The notes below the pieces were generated by a model that did no database searches, was not told the DNA's origin, and saw only the letters and a list, made by a program, of their open reading frames with translations. Position numbers and translations under genes: made by a program. A stretch of DNA of 38,547 nucleotides, from positions 1 through 38,547 of the forward strand of contig JAVBPD010000105.1 in NCBI GenBank assembly GCA_031549885.1, written 5' to 3'. The first letter of the stretch is position 1. Every line of letters starts with the position of its first letter. Positions 1 through 6,796 of this stretch are shown here, in pieces. Source of the DNA: WQUF01 sp031549885. Its GTDB lineage: Bacteria; Bacillota; Clostridia; Clostridiales; Clostridiaceae.

Positions 1-450
1 ACTGATGAAATAAAAGCAATATTGCATCCATGCAGAGAACAAATTATGCTGAAAATAAAAGAGATTGAATTATTATCAGAAAAATTAAAATCATCTAATC
101 AAATAATGAGGCTTTGCCATACTGATGCACATGGTTTTAATCTTATGCAAAATGATTGTCTAATTTTAATTGATTGGGAAGGTTTAAAACTTGCTCCCGT
201 AGAGGCTGATTTATTCATGTGGGTAAAGAAAGATTATTGGAGCATTTTTCTTAAAAGCTATTTAAAAATCAGGCCTGAATATAAATTAGACGATGATTTG
301 ATTTCTTTCTATACAATAAGAAGAAAACTAGAAGATATATGGGCATTTATTGAGAGCATTTTGTATGATAACTTATCTAAAAAGCAATATATAAGCAATT
401 TATCTTTTTTGTCAAATGAATGTAGAGATTTAGAAGAGTTTTGTTTTTAA
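1..450 (+). CDS. APH/choline-kinase-family phosphotransferase, C-terminal part (5' truncated)
   Basis: The frame is open from the first base of the window, so the gene starts outside it. The visible 149 residues contain a catalytic loop of the aminoglycoside-phosphotransferase fold, CHTDAHGFNLM (H-x-D-x4-N: Asp as catalytic base, Asn as metal ligand), followed by LIDWE, the second metal-binding motif (usually IDxE/D). About 95 mostly helical residues follow, as in the C-terminal lobe of this fold. The family transfers phosphate from ATP or GTP to a hydroxyl of an aminoglycoside, choline, homoserine or similar small molecule. The substrate cannot be read from this part. A spectinomycin-kinase-like or housekeeping small-molecule kinase role is equally possible, and resistance should not be assumed. 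No clear terminator hairpin was seen before the next gene. Confidence 0.75.
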   Translation, partial: TDEIKAILHPCREQIMLKIKEIELLSEKLKSSNQIMRLCHTDAHGFNLMQNDCLILIDWEGLKLAPVEADLFMWVKKDYWSIFLKSYLKIRPEYKLDDDLISFYTIRRKLEDIWAFIESILYDNLSKKQYISNLSFLSNECRDLEEFCF

Positions 451-527
451 TCAAATTATTTTTTGTATAAAATGTAAGTTGTTGAAATAAACATAAGTAT
501 TATTAATTGTTTAGGTGAAAGGTAAAA

Positions 528-1883
528 ATGTATAAAACTAACACTGTTGATTTAATGGGCAAAAAAGTTGGAATGTTAACTGTATTGGAAGCTACAGATC
601 AAAGAATTAATAAGAGCATAGTTTGGAAATGCAAATGTAGTTGTGGGAATATTATCTATGTTAAAAGCACTTATTTAGTAAATGCTTCAGTTGTTAATTG
701 TGGATGCGTTAAAAAAGAAGATGAAAGGCTTATTGAAAAAAACAATGAGTTTATAGGAAAAACCTTTGGTAGGTTAACTGCTTTAGAGGTTGTTAAAAGG
801 CAAGATGGCTATTATGTTAAATGCAAGTGCACCTGTGGGAATATTGCATACATATTTAAAAACAGTTTAACGCAAGGTAAAACAAAAAGCTGTGGATGTA
901 TTGCAAGAGAAAAAGCAAGTGAAAGATTTAAAAAACGCCATGAAGAAATAAGCATAATTATAGATTTAAGTGGTAAAACATTTGGTAGGCTAACTGTATT
1001 AGAAGACACTAAAAAAAGAAGCGATGGAAATGTTATTTGGAAATGCAAATGCAGTTGTGGAAATATTGTTAATGTAAACAGCAGCTATTTAAGGAAAGGC
1101 ATTACAAGAAGTTGTGGATGTCTTTCAAGAGAAGTAAAAGCTGAAAGGTTAAAGAAGCTTAACAAAGAAAATCATTATTTTAATAATTTAACTGGTAAAA
1201 CCTTTGGAAGATTAACTGCAATAGAAAAAGAAAAATCAAATGCAGGTTTTATATGGAAATGTAACTGCATTTGTGGTAATGTTGTTTATGTTAGAAGCAG
1301 TAGTTTAGCTAATGGATCTACAAGAAGCTGTGGCTGTCTTGCAAAAGAATCGGCAAGTAAAAGATTAAAATTATATATGAAAGAAAACAGCCCAATTAAG
1401 GATTTAACAGCGCAAAGGTTTGGAATGTTAGTAGTAATTGGGCTAAGTGATAAAAGAAGAGTAGGTAAAAATCGCAAGTATGTTTTGCATAAGTGTGTTT
1501 GTGATTGTGGAAATGTAGTTTATGTTACAACCTCACAATTGACTAGTGATTTAAAGACAAGTTGTGGATGCATTAATAAAGAAAAACATATTGAAAAGGG
1601 ACGGAGATTATCTGCCATAGTCAATGAGAAATATGTTGTTGAAAATACAAATATAAATACTATAACTAAAGAAGAACCATATATAACAAATAAAACAGGC
1701 ATAAGAGGAGTTTGTCTTTGTAAAAAAACAAAAAAATATTTAGCATATATAAGTTTTAAGAAAAAGACATATAGGTTAGGATCATTTTCAAATAAGGAAG
1801 ATGCAGTAAAAGTTAGAAAAGAAGCGGAAAGTAAAATTTTTGGGGAATTTCTTAAAGAGTACAATTCTAGGAAGAATTTATGA
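528..1883 (+). CDS. Protein with five tandem CxCxCGN...CGC modules and a C-terminal AP2-like domain
   Basis: 451 residues. Five modules of about 50 residues lie at residues 9-60, 76-124, 147-198, 222-270 and 294-348. Each starts with a GKxFGxLTVLE-like strand, has CxCxCGN, and ends in CGC. The spacing from the third Cys of CxCxC to the first Cys of CGC is 19 residues in all five (C39/C58, C103/C122, C177/C196, C249/C268, C327/C346). Lys/Arg-rich helical linkers separate modules. Residues about 388-445 (NKTGIRGV ... YRLGSFSNKEDAV) look like an AP2/integrase-type DNA-binding domain as found in phage proteins and homing endonucleases. No HNH, GIY-YIG or other nuclease motif is visible. The Cys sets suggest zinc binding (inference). 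The likely role is sequence-specific DNA binding, or a mobile-element remnant that has lost its nuclease. ATG start behind AGGTGAAAGG; followed by a terminator at 1887. Confidence 0.85.
   Translation: MYKTNTVDLMGKKVGMLTVLEATDQRINKSIVWKCKCSCGNIIYVKSTYLVNASVVNCGCVKKEDERLIEKNNEFIGKTFGRLTALEVVKRQDGYYVKCKCTCGNIAYIFKNSLTQGKTKSCGCIAREKASERFKKRHEEISIIIDLSGKTFGRLTVLEDTKKRSDGNVIWKCKCSCGNIVNVNSSYLRKGITRSCGCLSREVKAERLKKLNKENHYFNNLTGKTFGRLTAIEKEKSNAGFIWKCNCICGNVVYVRSSSLANGSTRSCGCLAKESASKRLKLYMKENSPIKDLTAQRFGMLVVIGLSDKRRVGKNRKYVLHKCVCDCGNVVYVTTSQLTSDLKTSCGCINKEKHIEKGRRLSAIVNEKYVVENTNINTITKEEPYITNKTGIRGVCLCKKTKKYLAYISFKKKTYRLGSFSNKEDAVKVRKEAESKIFGEFLKEYNSRKNL
552..1571 (+). repeat. Five in-frame diverged repeats encoding Cys-rich modules
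   Basis: Module spans in DNA are about 552-707, 753-899, 966-1121, 1191-1337 and 1407-1571. The codons for KCxCxCGN and SCGC recur with period 64, 74, 72 and 78 codons (measured at the first Cys). Modules 2-4 are the most alike, all beginning GKTFGRLT. Modules 1 and 5 have diverged at the start (GKKVGMLT and AQRFGMLV). This pattern fits internal duplication within one gene. Confidence 0.85.
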
Positions 1884-1886
1884 TAT

Positions 1887-1917
1887 AAAAAAATAACCAT
1901 TTATTGGTTATTTTTTT
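1887..1917. terminator. Bidirectional intrinsic terminator
   Basis: A 13-bp perfect stem (1887-1899 with 1905-1917), a 5-nt loop, A-run on the left and T-run on the right, so it can terminate both converging genes. It begins 3 nt after the stop of the Cys-module gene and lies 17 nt beyond the stop of the epimerase gene. Confidence 0.85.
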
Positions 1918-1934
1918 AAGATGTTTTATAAAAT

Positions 1935-3002
1935 TTACATGTCCACTTCTATTCCATGTCCATAGCTTTCATCAAATTTAATTTCTGAAGCGTTAACTGA
2001 AAAACCGCCTTTTATTCTTTCATTATCTTTAAAATATAAAAAGCTATCTAAATCCCCATATAAAAAGTTTTGCCTTGATGCAACAAGAGCAGCGCCAGCA
2101 GCAATAGAAAGTTTGCTTTCCATCATGCAGCCAACCATGCATCTTACACCTGAAGCTTCAGCAATGGAATTAATTTGAATAGCTCTATATAGACCACCGC
2201 ATTTCATAAGCTTTATATTTATCATGTCAACTGCATTTTTTCTAATAAGTGAAATTGCATCATAAGGAGTAAAGCAGCTTTCATCTGCCATGACTTTTAT
2301 ATTGGTTTTAGAGCGTATATAGGAAAGACCCTCTATATCCCAGGAGGCAACAGGTTGTTCAACAGCATCTACTTTATATTTATGTATTTTATTCATAATT
2401 TGTATTGCATCACCTGTAGACCACCCTTGATTTGCATCAACTTTAATGTGGACATTTTCTCCAACAGCTTCTCTTATTAAACCTATAGCTTTTATGTCTT
2501 CATCAGGATTAAGCCCTGCTTTTACCTTTATATAATTAAAACCTTTATTTACTATTTCCTTAGCTTCTTTTGCCATGATTTCTGGTTTATCTATGCTTAT
2601 AGTCATATCGGTTTCAATCTTATTTCTAATTCCTCCTAAAACCTTATAAAGAGGAGCTTTCATTATTTTACCAATTATATCATATAGTGCAATATCTATT
2701 GCAGCTTTAGCAGATGCATTTCTTACAATGGTGTTATCCATTACCCTGTGAATATGGTCAATGCTTAATGGATCAAGGCCAATTAAATTGCTTTTAATGA
2801 TTTCTATAGCTTCTATAACTGTATTGTTAGTCTCGCCAGTTACAAAGGTAACTCCAGCACCTTCTCCATATCCACAAATCCCTTCATCTGTAATAATTTT
2901 TACAATTACAGTTTCACCTTGCGTTACACTTCCTATGGCAACTACAATTGGCTTAATCAATTCTAGTTTTAATTTTGTAGCAATAATATCTATAATTTTC
3001 AT
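1935..3002 (-). CDS. Dipeptide epimerase (enolase superfamily, L-Ala-D/L-Glu epimerase type)
   Basis: 355 residues, full length for the family. It would epimerise the second residue of a dipeptide, classically L-Ala-D-Glu from murein peptides to L-Ala-L-Glu, in the cytoplasm. Visible catalytic set of the muconate-lactonising subgroup: KVK at 159-161 (Lys161 acid/base), metal ligands Asp189 (VDANQGW), Glu215 (VEQPV) and Asp240 (ADES), and second catalytic Lys264 (NIKLMKCGG). The DLD at 317-319 matches the DxD that binds the dipeptide amino group in dipeptide epimerases, which favours this over mandelate racemase or o-succinylbenzoate synthase. Last gene of a four-gene operon, 13 nt after an XRE-cupin regulator. 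ATG start with AGGAGG. The exact dipeptide preference is not readable by eye. Confidence 0.85.
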   Translation of the reverse strand: MKIIDIIATKLKLELIKPIVVAIGSVTQGETVIVKIITDEGICGYGEGAGVTFVTGETNNTVIEAIEIIKSNLIGLDPLSIDHIHRVMDNTIVRNASAKAAIDIALYDIIGKIMKAPLYKVLGGIRNKIETDMTISIDKPEIMAKEAKEIVNKGFNYIKVKAGLNPDEDIKAIGLIREAVGENVHIKVDANQGWSTGDAIQIMNKIHKYKVDAVEQPVASWDIEGLSYIRSKTNIKVMADESCFTPYDAISLIRKNAVDMINIKLMKCGGLYRAIQINSIAEASGVRCMVGCMMESKLSIAAGAALVASRQNFLYGDLDSFLYFKDNERIKGGFSVNASEIKFDESYGHGIEVDM

Positions 3003-3015
3003 TAAACTCCTCCTT

Positions 3016-3615
3016 TTAATCTTTTATGGTAAAACGAGATGGAACGCTGCTCATAACAGCAAGTAAAATTGCTTCTTCTTCATCTGGATTAAATAATAAA
3101 TGAGGCACATTTCTTTTAATGTATATACTATCACCTTTAAAAAGTTTATATATTTCTTTATCCGTATGATATTCAATACAGCCATCTAAAACAAGGCAGA
3201 ATTCAGAATAATTATGGCATGCAAATTCATTGCTATCTTTTAATTTCCCATAAATTTTAGATATCATAACAGACATATCAGGTTTTGCATCATTTTTTAA
3301 ATAAGATGGCATCATAAATTGAAATTTTGCAAATCCATCTACAAAGGCAACATCTAACCTGTTATCTTCCGAAGTTATGAGCACATCAGAAGGAATATCA
3401 TTTCCAAATAAAAATGGAATTTCGATATTAAGGGCTTTAGCAAGGTTTCTTAAAACAGGTAAAGAAGGCTCAATTATATTTCTTTCTATTTGAGAAATAT
3501 AAGAAGCAGTAACCCCTGTTTTATTTGCAAATTCAGAGATGCTTATGTTTTCTTTTTTTCTTAAATATCTTATTTTTTCACCAATGAGCTTTAATGAGCT
3601 TTGATCATCATTCAT
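3016..3615 (-). CDS. XRE-family regulator with C-terminal cupin (second of tandem pair)
   Basis: 199 residues. A helix-turn-helix spans about residues 11-66 (IGEKIRYLRKKENISISEFA ... VTASYISQIERN ... PSLPVLRNLAKALNI). A cupin_2-like beta-barrel follows at about 115-190 (FCLVLDGCIEY ... LFKGDSIYIKRNVPHLLFNP). Proteins of this build bind a small ligand or metal in the cupin and control neighbouring catabolic genes. Its ATG overlaps the end of the upstream regulator by 8 nt, with GAGGT as ribosome binding site inside that gene, so translation is probably coupled. Related in plan and length to its neighbour but clearly diverged, so the pair is an old duplication or a heteromeric partner (inference). 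Confidence 0.88.
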   Translation of the reverse strand: MNDDQSSLKLIGEKIRYLRKKENISISEFANKTGVTASYISQIERNIIEPSLPVLRNLAKALNIEIPFLFGNDIPSDVLITSEDNRLDVAFVDGFAKFQFMMPSYLKNDAKPDMSVMISKIYGKLKDSNEFACHNYSEFCLVLDGCIEYHTDKEIYKLFKGDSIYIKRNVPHLLFNPDEEEAILLAVMSSVPSRFTIKD

Positions 3616-4174
3616 AATTTACCTCATTTATTGATTTTACTATCCAAATAATAGAAACATCTTCTTCTAAAGGGTTATATATATAAAAACCTGTTTTTTT
3701 AGGTATATAAATGCTACCACCTTTTTTTATAAAAATAGAATCATCGCCAAAGCGATATTCTAATTTTCCATCTAAAACATATATGCACTCATCTGTATTA
3801 TGCACCATATTTTCATGGCTTATTTTACCTTTTGAAGGTATTTTCATATACAAAACTTCAATATCAGGAGCATTAACATCACGCCATGAAAATGGAGTAA
3901 GCACTTCGCATATGTTCACAAGATTTCTATATTTAATTTTAGGTCTTTCATCTTTTCTAATAACTATTACATCCTCAGACTCATCTTCTAAAAACAATAT
4001 AGAAGGTGGAATATTAAGAGTCTCACATAATTTTCTTAAAACAGATAAAGATGGTTCTACTTTATTGTTTTCTAAATGCGATATATATCCTGTTGTGACT
4101 CCAATTCTTTCTGCAAGATCAGAAAGAGTGAGATTCTTTGATTTTCTAGAATCTTTAATCACATCTCCAAGCAT
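3608..4174 (-). CDS. XRE-family regulator with C-terminal cupin (first of tandem pair)
   Basis: 188 residues. The N-terminal helix-turn-helix is at about 3-60 (LGDVIKDSRKSKNLTLSDLA ... VTTGYISHLENNKVEPSLSVL). The C-terminal cupin is at about 105-182 (ECIYVLDGKLEYRFGDDSIF ... KGGSIYIPKKTGFYIYNP). The ATG lies 4 nt after the stop of the serine hydrolase gene, with AAGGA as ribosome binding site inside it. The probable target is the operon promoter at 5659-5687. The ligand is unknown; given the flanking epimerase and peptidase-like hydrolase, a dipeptide or D-amino acid is the natural guess, but no residue proves it. Confidence 0.88.
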   Translation of the reverse strand: MLGDVIKDSRKSKNLTLSDLAERIGVTTGYISHLENNKVEPSLSVLRKLCETLNIPPSILFLEDESEDVIVIRKDERPKIKYRNLVNICEVLTPFSWRDVNAPDIEVLYMKIPSKGKISHENMVHNTDECIYVLDGKLEYRFGDDSIFIKKGGSIYIPKKTGFYIYNPLEEDVSIIWIVKSINEVNYE

Positions 4175-4178
4175 AAAT

Positions 4179-5627
4179 TTATTCCTTAATTAATTTTACA
4201 AACTCAATGGGAGGTATTGCAGGTTCTAGGTTAATGCTAAGAGATTCAATATTTCCAAATAAACCTGTTTTAAATGATACACAAAATGGCAGTCCCATGG
4301 TTTCATATGTGAAAATATCATAATGCAAATGCTTAAGGTCAACATCTAAATCGTGGAGTTTAAAATTAAGGGTTGATTTATCTTCACTTATAGATATGTT
4401 AATATCGCCATAACCACCATGGCTAAAATCACCTGCATATTCTGATAAATCATGGCTTGGATTCTTGCCTTCAACTTTTTTAGTATAAATTTCAAAGGCC
4501 ATTTTTTTCATGGTTTCAAGAAGTGACTTATAGTTATTGTAATAGCATTGTACCCAATCTATTTTATCTATTGATCCTAAAAATCTATCATAAATTTCAT
4601 AGGAAATTGCAGAAGGAAGCGATGAGGAATTTGCATTTGTAAGTATAACTAATCCTATGTTTTTATCTGGCATCATAGAAATAAGGGCTGATGCTCCGTT
4701 TACATTTCCTCCATGCTCTATAACCTTATGACCTTTAAATACATCTATAAACCATCCAAGACCGTAACCTAAATTTATCTTTCCTTCTACGCTAAATGGG
4801 AGTAATTGGTATGGAATATTAGGATTAAATACTTCAGGAAATACTTTTTCATCGATTAAAGCTTTTCCATCTTTTTTTGCTCCATTTAAATTAAACATAA
4901 CCCATTTTGCCATTTCAATTGCTGTAGAATTTATGGAACCTGCAGGGCCTAACCCATCTATAACAAGAGGAGGATTTTCTTTAATTTCACCTTTCTCATT
5001 TTCAGTATAGAGTTTAGCAAATTTGTTAGTTTCATCTTGTTTTACATTAAAGTCAAATTCTTCAATACCAAGAGGTTTAAATATTCTCTCTATTATAAAA
5101 TCTTCCCATTTTAATCCGCTTATTGCTTCAATAAGATATCCTACAGTTGCAAACATATGATTTTGATATTGAAATATGCTTCTAAAAGGTTTGTTATTAG
5201 GAAGGTATTTTAATCTCTTAACTACTTCTTTGCGGCTTAAATCTTTCCAATTTACCCACATATGATCATGCCTTGGCATTCCAGTTCTATGGCATAATAA
5301 ATCTCTAGTTGTAGCTTGCTGCGTAGCAATGGGATCAAAAAGCTCAAATTCAGGAATATATTCTCTTACAGGTTTATCAATATCAAGCTTTCCTTCTCCT
5401 TGAAGCATTATAGCAGCAGTTGATGTAAAAGTTTTACTGCAAGATCCTATAGGAAGCATGGTGTCAGGTTTCATTTTAATTTTATTTTCCACATCTGAAT
5501 ATCCAAAGCCCTCGCTGTATACTATATTTCCATCTTTTACTATGGCAATAGTGAGGCCAGGGACATTTGTAGTTTCCATACCTTTTTCAATTACTTCTGA
5601 AAGACCATTTAATACATTTTCATCCAT
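4179..5627 (-). CDS. Cytoplasmic S12-type serine hydrolase (beta-lactamase / D-peptidase fold)
   Basis: 482 residues. All three active-site motifs of penicillin-recognising serine hydrolases are present: SxxK at Ser62-Lys65 (GSCSK), YxN at Tyr154-Asn156 (FQYQN) and HGG at 305-307 (third motif, in place of KTG). A beta-rich C-terminal domain (about 395-470) resembles the DUF3471-type accessory domain of this family. No signal peptide or membrane helix is visible, so it probably acts inside the cell. Family members include D-aminopeptidases, esterases and class C beta-lactamases. The location, and the dipeptide epimerase in the same operon, favour hydrolysis of D-amino-acid-containing peptides rather than antibiotic resistance (inference). 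First gene of the operon, ATG behind AGGAGG, about 25 nt downstream of the predicted transcription start. Confidence 0.82.
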   Translation of the reverse strand: MDENVLNGLSEVIEKGMETTNVPGLTIAIVKDGNIVYSEGFGYSDVENKIKMKPDTMLPIGSCSKTFTSTAAIMLQGEGKLDIDKPVREYIPEFELFDPIATQQATTRDLLCHRTGMPRHDHMWVNWKDLSRKEVVKRLKYLPNNKPFRSIFQYQNHMFATVGYLIEAISGLKWEDFIIERIFKPLGIEEFDFNVKQDETNKFAKLYTENEKGEIKENPPLVIDGLGPAGSINSTAIEMAKWVMFNLNGAKKDGKALIDEKVFPEVFNPNIPYQLLPFSVEGKINLGYGLGWFIDVFKGHKVIEHGGNVNGASALISMMPDKNIGLVILTNANSSSLPSAISYEIYDRFLGSIDKIDWVQCYYNNYKSLLETMKKMAFEIYTKKVEGKNPSHDLSEYAGDFSHGGYGDINISISEDKSTLNFKLHDLDVDLKHLHYDIFTYETMGLPFCVSFKTGLFGNIESLSINLEPAIPPIEFVKLIKE

Positions 5628-5658
5628 GTTTAATCCTCCTAATATAATATTTTAGCTA

Positions 5659-5687
5659 ATTATAAATAGTAAAAATTTAATTGTCAA
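5659..5687 (-). promoter_or_regulatory. Perfect-consensus sigma-A promoter of the hydrolase-XRE-XRE-epimerase operon
   Basis: Reading the minus strand: TTGACA (5687-5682), 17-nt spacer, TATAAT (5664-5659). Both hexamers match consensus exactly. The expected start is near 5652, giving a leader of about 25 nt. A promoter this strong ahead of two regulators suggests the operon is normally held down by repression. Confidence 0.85.
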
Positions 5688-5790
5688 TATAATTTTACTT
5701 ATAATTTTATTATTTATAAAGTTTAATATTATGGAATAATAGTAAATATAATGCTAATATCAGAGTAAATAATATTGGGGGTTAAAATCT

Positions 5791-6564
5791 ATGAAAAATA
5801 GGGTTTATTTTTTTACTGGTACAGGAAACAGCCTAAAAGTAGCGCATGACATAAAAAAAGAGCTGCCAGATACTGAAATTGTAGCTATTTATAAAAATAC
5901 AGAACTAGATATTCCATCAGGTTATGAGCGCATTGGGTTTGTTTATCCTACATATGGTTGGGGATTGCCAAATCTTGTAGCAAGGTTTGTAACAAATACT
6001 AATTTTACAAAGCAAGGTAATGCTTATTACTTTGCCATAGCAACAAAGTTTGGTTTTGCTGGAAATTCAGTTAAGCAAATGAATGAGCTGCTTAAAGAAA
6101 AGGGTATTACTTTAAACTATGGAGCAAGTATAAGAATGTTTGGCAATTCGGTAGTAAATTATGATATGAGCAAAAAAATTGATGAAATCACCAAAAAATC
6201 GAATAAAAGAATTAAACCTCTAGTACAAAATATAGTAAATAAAAAAACTTGTAGTATTTCTCCAGTTAATAAATTTATTTATAATATGTATGTAAAATAT
6301 ATAAGCAATATCAATGAAACAGATTATGGTTATAATGTAAATGATAATTGCATTTCGTGTGGAATATGTGAAAAAGTATGCCCAGCTAAAAATATTAGCA
6401 TGGAAAATGGAAGACCTAATTTCCATCACCAATGCGAATGCTGTCAAGCTTGCATTCATCACTGCCCTAAAAGAGCAATTAATTACAAAGATAAGACTCA
6501 AAATCGCAGGAGATATACACATCCACAAGTAGGACATTCAGTTATATCTTCTTATTATAAATAA
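5791..6564 (+). CDS. EFR1-type flavodoxin / 2x[4Fe-4S] ferredoxin protein
   Basis: 257 residues. The N-terminal flavodoxin-like half carries the phosphate loop TGTGNS (9-14) for FMN and YPTYGWGLP at 52-60. The C-terminal half carries two classical [4Fe-4S] motifs: C187-x2-C190-x2-C193-x3-C197-P and C215-x2-C218-x2-C221-x3-C225-P. This is the EFR1 family arrangement, common in clostridia. It is presumed to move electrons between a flavin and low-potential iron-sulfur clusters in the cytoplasm; the physiological partner is unknown. ATG start behind TTGGGGG. A TATAAT at 5747-5752 could be its -10 but has no good -35. Divergent from the hydrolase operon; the direction and spacing do not tie it to a particular pathway. 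Confidence 0.88.
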   Translation: MKNRVYFFTGTGNSLKVAHDIKKELPDTEIVAIYKNTELDIPSGYERIGFVYPTYGWGLPNLVARFVTNTNFTKQGNAYYFAIATKFGFAGNSVKQMNELLKEKGITLNYGASIRMFGNSVVNYDMSKKIDEITKKSNKRIKPLVQNIVNKKTCSISPVNKFIYNMYVKYISNINETDYGYNVNDNCISCGICEKVCPAKNISMENGRPNFHHQCECCQACIHHCPKRAINYKDKTQNRRRYTHPQVGHSVISSYYK

Positions 6565-6589
6565 GCAATAGAAAGTGTTGGGACAAAGT

Positions 6590-6700
6590 ATGAAGGAAAT
6601 TTATGATGAAGCGTTCATAGAATATGAAGCAGCACATTCAGTGGGGTTTGTAGATACTGGAAGGTACATAGCTTATAGAGGGAGTATAAACTCAAAATAA
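6590..6700 (+). CDS. Possible 36-residue ORF of unknown function
   Basis: An ATG-to-TAA frame of 36 codons lies between the EFR1 stop and a strong terminator, on the same strand. The product (MKEIYDEAFIEYEAAHSVGF...) has no recognisable motif. The ribosome binding site is poor (GGGACA at a loose distance), so it may be untranslated spacer or the remnant of a longer gene. It is listed only because it fills the space between EFR1 and its terminator. Confidence 0.2.
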   Translation: MKEIYDEAFIEYEAAHSVGFVDTGRYIAYRGSINSK

Positions 6701-6720
6701 AGCCTTTGTTTTTAAAGTAC

Positions 6721-6770
6721 TCCCTATAAAATGGATAGCAAAAGAACTATTTATTTTATAGGGATTTTTT
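6721..6770 (+). terminator. Strong intrinsic terminator after EFR1
   Basis: An 18-bp stem (6721-6738 with 6747-6764, two G-U wobbles), an 8-nt loop, then a T6 run. There is no matching A-run on the left, so it terminates plus-strand transcription (EFR1 and the small ORF) rather than the converging phosphorylase gene. Confidence 0.8.
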
Positions 6771-6796
6771 GATGTTTTATTATCAAAAATACTTTT

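Noticed and set aside
528..1883. Homing endonuclease or intron-encoded nuclease
   Set aside because: No HNH, LAGLIDADG, GIY-YIG or His-Cys box motif, and no intron or interrupted gene flanks it.
4179..5627. Antibiotic-inactivating beta-lactamase
   Set aside because: It has HGG in place of KTG, no signal peptide, and a catabolic operon context; resistance is not supported.
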